This document shows positions 62,099 through 64,000 of a stretch of 64,000 nt of DNA, one piece after another. Source of the stretch: an uncultured Dokdonia sp. (GTDB lineage Bacteria; Bacteroidota; Bacteroidia; Flavobacteriales; Flavobacteriaceae); the NCBI GenBank assembly GCA_947503305.1, contig CANNDF010000004.1:248001-312000 (forward strand). Reading direction: 5' to 3'. The first letter of the stretch is position 1; every line of letters begins with the position of its first letter. Both the position numbers and the translations under genes were made by a program. The notes below the pieces were generated by a model. That model was not told the origin of the DNA. It did no database searches and saw only the letters and a program-made list of their open reading frames with translations.

Positions 62099-62112
62099 GC
62101 TTTCGCGAAAGC
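62099..62112. repeat. Iterated palindrome GCTTTCGCGAAAGC, copy 11 (intergenic)
   Basis: Perfect copy with GTA extension, 42 bp before the start of the TPR-like gene. Confidence 0.95.
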
Positions 62113-62153
62113 GTATAATCTCTCAATTTTACACTATCAAAAATTACGATATC

Positions 62154-62786
62154 ATGAAAAAAACACTTATTTGTATTATTATACTATGGACTTCACTAGG
62201 GATTGCTCAATCACAATACGAAGGAGGGATGCGAAAGGCTTTTTCTCTTTGGGAAGAGAATAAACTTGATGAAGCATCAAATCTCTTTGAACGTATCGGT
62301 TCTGCCGAAAAAGAAAACTGGCTTCCCGATTATTACATAGCGCAAATTCATATTTTAAAATGCTGGATGAACTGGGAGAATAGGGAAGAGAGTGCTCTTA
62401 AAACAAATCTGGATAAAGCTCAGGAGCATATTAATAATATGCTTACTATTAAAAAAGAAAATCCGTATGTTAATCAAATGCAGGCGCAGCTATATACCGT
62501 ATGGGTTGCTCATGATGGGATGAAATATGGGATGAAATATTCAGGAAAAGTATCAGAATTATATACTGATGCCTTAAAAGCTGATCCTGAAAATCCTATT
62601 CTTATTTTGAATAAAGCAGAATGGGATATGGGTGCTGCTCGTTATTTTGGAACTTCATTAGAACCTTATTGTAAGGAAATACAACGTTCCATAGAACTTT
62701 TTGCTACCTTTAAACCTGCCACAGAATTCCATCCAAGTTACGGCCTTGAGCGTGCTCAGGAAGTAATTAAAACGTGTGGACAATAA
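62154..62786 (+). CDS. Secreted TPR-like protein, unknown function
   Basis: 210 aa from the ATG at 62154 (MKKTLICIIILWTSLGIAQ); an upstream start at 62079 would run through the palindrome and lacks a signal peptide. The mature part has TPR-like helices: ALSLWEENKLDEASNLFERIGSAEKENWLPDYYIAQIHI, then NLDKAQEHINNMLTIKKENPYVNQMQAQLYTV and ELYTDALKADPENPILILNKAEWDMG. The pattern is typical of tetratricopeptide scaffolds. The gene is 11 bp before the LytS-like kinase gene and likely shares its operon. Confidence 0.75.
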   Translation: MKKTLICIIILWTSLGIAQSQYEGGMRKAFSLWEENKLDEASNLFERIGSAEKENWLPDYYIAQIHILKCWMNWENREESALKTNLDKAQEHINNMLTIKKENPYVNQMQAQLYTVWVAHDGMKYGMKYSGKVSELYTDALKADPENPILILNKAEWDMGAARYFGTSLEPYCKEIQRSIELFATFKPATEFHPSYGLERAQEVIKTCGQ

Positions 62787-62797
62787 AGTATCTAGTA

Positions 62798-64000
62798 ATG
62801 AAGTATCTAGCGAGAGAGTTTGTAAAAGCATTTGTACTTGGGTTCGTCATCTTTTTGTTACATGGTCTTATCATGTACCTCATTGGGAACCCTTGGTATG
62901 GAGCTAGTATGTCAGAATTTTTCTTTCAAAATCAGCTTTTTTCTGTCTCGTTATACCTCGTGAATATGTATATTTTTAAAGCATATATTGATAAGTATGA
63001 AGCGCAATTCTGGACACTCAAACGCATTTCTATAGGCTTGTTAACGGGGGTATTTGCTACCTTTATCACTGTTTTTTTTATACGCCTTTTTTTAATGGTG
63101 ATCCGAGGAGGGCAAGCGTTAGAGGATTTTTTGGCAAATGAACAATTAAATGATTATTATCTCTCTGCAATTATTGCTTTTGTTTCTACAGGCTTATTTT
63201 ATGTCTTTTATTACTGGAAAAGTAAACAGGATAGAAAGGTCAAACAATCAAAAATTATTGCAGGAACAGCTTCTGCAAAATTTGATGCTCTTAAAAACCA
63301 ACTAGATCCTCATTTTTTATTTAACAGTCTTAATGTACTTGCGAGTCTAATAGAAGAGAATCCAAGACAAGCACAAAAATTCACTACCTCTTTATCAAAG
63401 GTTTATCGTTATGTTTTGGAACAGAAGAATAAAGATTTGGTTCCTATAGATGAAGAACTTTCTTTTGCTAGGACATATATGAATTTAATTAAAATGCGCT
63501 TTGAGGATAGTATTATTATTGATATTCCTGAACAAGCTTCTAATCCTGAATATAAAGTAGTTCCGCTATCCTTACAATTACTTTTAGAAAATGCGGTAAA
63601 GCATAATATGGTAACCCCAAATAGAAAACTGCATATTCGAATATATGAAGATAATAATCGATTGGTTGTAAAAAATAATATACAGGCAAAGCAAGTTGTA
63701 AAAAAGAGCAGTGGAGTAGGGCTTCATAATATCAAACAGAGGTATCACTTACTTACAGATGCTGACGTAGCTATTAAAGATGATGGGGCATTTTTTGGGG
63801 TAGCAATTCCAATGCTTACTGAGGCACGCTCTTTTAGGCCAAAACAAAAAGAATATATAGAAGATAAAAGATATAAACGTGCGCAAGAAAAAGTTGAAAA
63901 ACTAAAAGGGTTTTATATACACTTCACTATTTATCTAATTATGGTTCCTGTTTTTATTTTTTTAAATTATAAATCTACAGGATTTCCATGGGCTATATTC
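62798..64000 (+). CDS. LytS/YehU-type sensor histidine kinase, 3' end cut by the window
   Basis: The ATG at 62798 opens a frame that is uninterrupted to the right edge, so at least 401 codons. Four membrane segments lie in about 8-25, 40-55, 72-95 and 125-145. The histidine kinase block has LKNQLDPHFLFNSLNVLASLI, with the phospho-acceptor His in DPHFLFN, followed by the ATPase part PLSLQLLLENAVKHNMVTPN and GVGLHNIKQRYHLL. A second hydrophobic segment begins after residue 370 (IHFTIYLIMVPVFIFLNY), like the 2TM domain seen at the end of some LytS-type kinases. The partner LytR-type regulator is expected just beyond the window. Confidence 0.85.
   Translation, partial: MKYLAREFVKAFVLGFVIFLLHGLIMYLIGNPWYGASMSEFFFQNQLFSVSLYLVNMYIFKAYIDKYEAQFWTLKRISIGLLTGVFATFITVFFIRLFLMVIRGGQALEDFLANEQLNDYYLSAIIAFVSTGLFYVFYYWKSKQDRKVKQSKIIAGTASAKFDALKNQLDPHFLFNSLNVLASLIEENPRQAQKFTTSLSKVYRYVLEQKNKDLVPIDEELSFARTYMNLIKMRFEDSIIIDIPEQASNPEYKVVPLSLQLLLENAVKHNMVTPNRKLHIRIYEDNNRLVVKNNIQAKQVVKKSSGVGLHNIKQRYHLLTDADVAIKDDGAFFGVAIPMLTEARSFRPKQKEYIEDKRYKRAQEKVEKLKGFYIHFTIYLIMVPVFIFLNYKSTGFPWAIF

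Overview
This window is an AT-rich, gene-dense stretch of a Bacteroidota chromosome, almost certainly a marine member of the Flavobacteriaceae. The evidence is secreted proteins with C-terminal type IX secretion (T9SS type A) sorting domains, DUF5916 and DUF4252 proteins, a BatA-type VWA protein, -7 promoter boxes of the TAnnTTTG type, weak or absent Shine-Dalgarno sequences, and a heavily iterated palindrome GCTTTCGCGAAAGC (11 perfect copies). From memory I associate that palindrome with Dokdonia/Krokinobacter-like genomes, so the genus is only a tentative suggestion. I saw no rRNA, tRNA, CRISPR array, insertion sequence or prophage.

Layout. 1-4.2 kb: end of a periplasmic-binding-fold protein, a metzincin-like lipoprotein protease, a DUF2059 protein, a methyltransferase, a YkgJ-type cysteine-cluster protein and a carboxylesterase. 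4.2-13.8 kb: a minus-strand run with two paralogous small membrane proteins, a dihydroorotase-like protein lacking its metal-binding HxH, a BatA/VWA membrane protein, a TIGR02757 protein, a large GT-C-like membrane protein, a LolD-like ATPase and a DUF5916 barrel protein. 14-20 kb: folE, a small membrane protein, ybaB, an oligopeptidase B-like lipoprotein, then two PLP enzymes whose pairing suggests capnine-type sulfonolipid synthesis. 20-31 kb: a TlpA-like lipoprotein, a GAF protein, an HD phosphohydrolase fused to a Pycsar-type (PycTM) membrane effector, a purple-acid-phosphatase-like lipoprotein fused to an outer-membrane barrel, and a T9SS-secreted endonuclease I.

31-45.5 kb is the most accessory-looking part. 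An MMPL/RND transporter operon (transporter, LolA-like protein, small membrane protein, outer-membrane barrel) lies next to TetR, MarR and second TetR regulators, three SRPBCC (START-like) proteins, a LolA/LolB-like lipoprotein, an esterase, an ECF sigma factor and a class III cyclase-like DUF2652 protein. Palindromic operator candidates sit in front of the regulated genes. Those of the first TetR and the MarR clusters look related, and the second TetR has a different one. Together they suggest a lipid- or hydrophobic-ligand-handling module under several one-component regulators.

45.7-51.8 kb: a PfkB kinase and an OmpR-type two-component system with phased GGTTAA repeats upstream, followed by a coiled-coil envelope protein and a membrane-bound LuxR-like regulator. 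51.8-60.4 kb: an AGCS symporter, an isochorismatase-like hydrolase, an ECF sigma / anti-sigma-like / DUF4252 / DUF4252 operon, a T9SS-secreted protein with two 216-residue repeats, a SulP transporter and a 58-aa acidic membrane peptide. 60.5-64 kb: a small secreted protein, a VPGC-thioredoxin/MsrA-like fusion, a secreted TPR-like protein, and a LytS-type histidine kinase that runs off the right edge.
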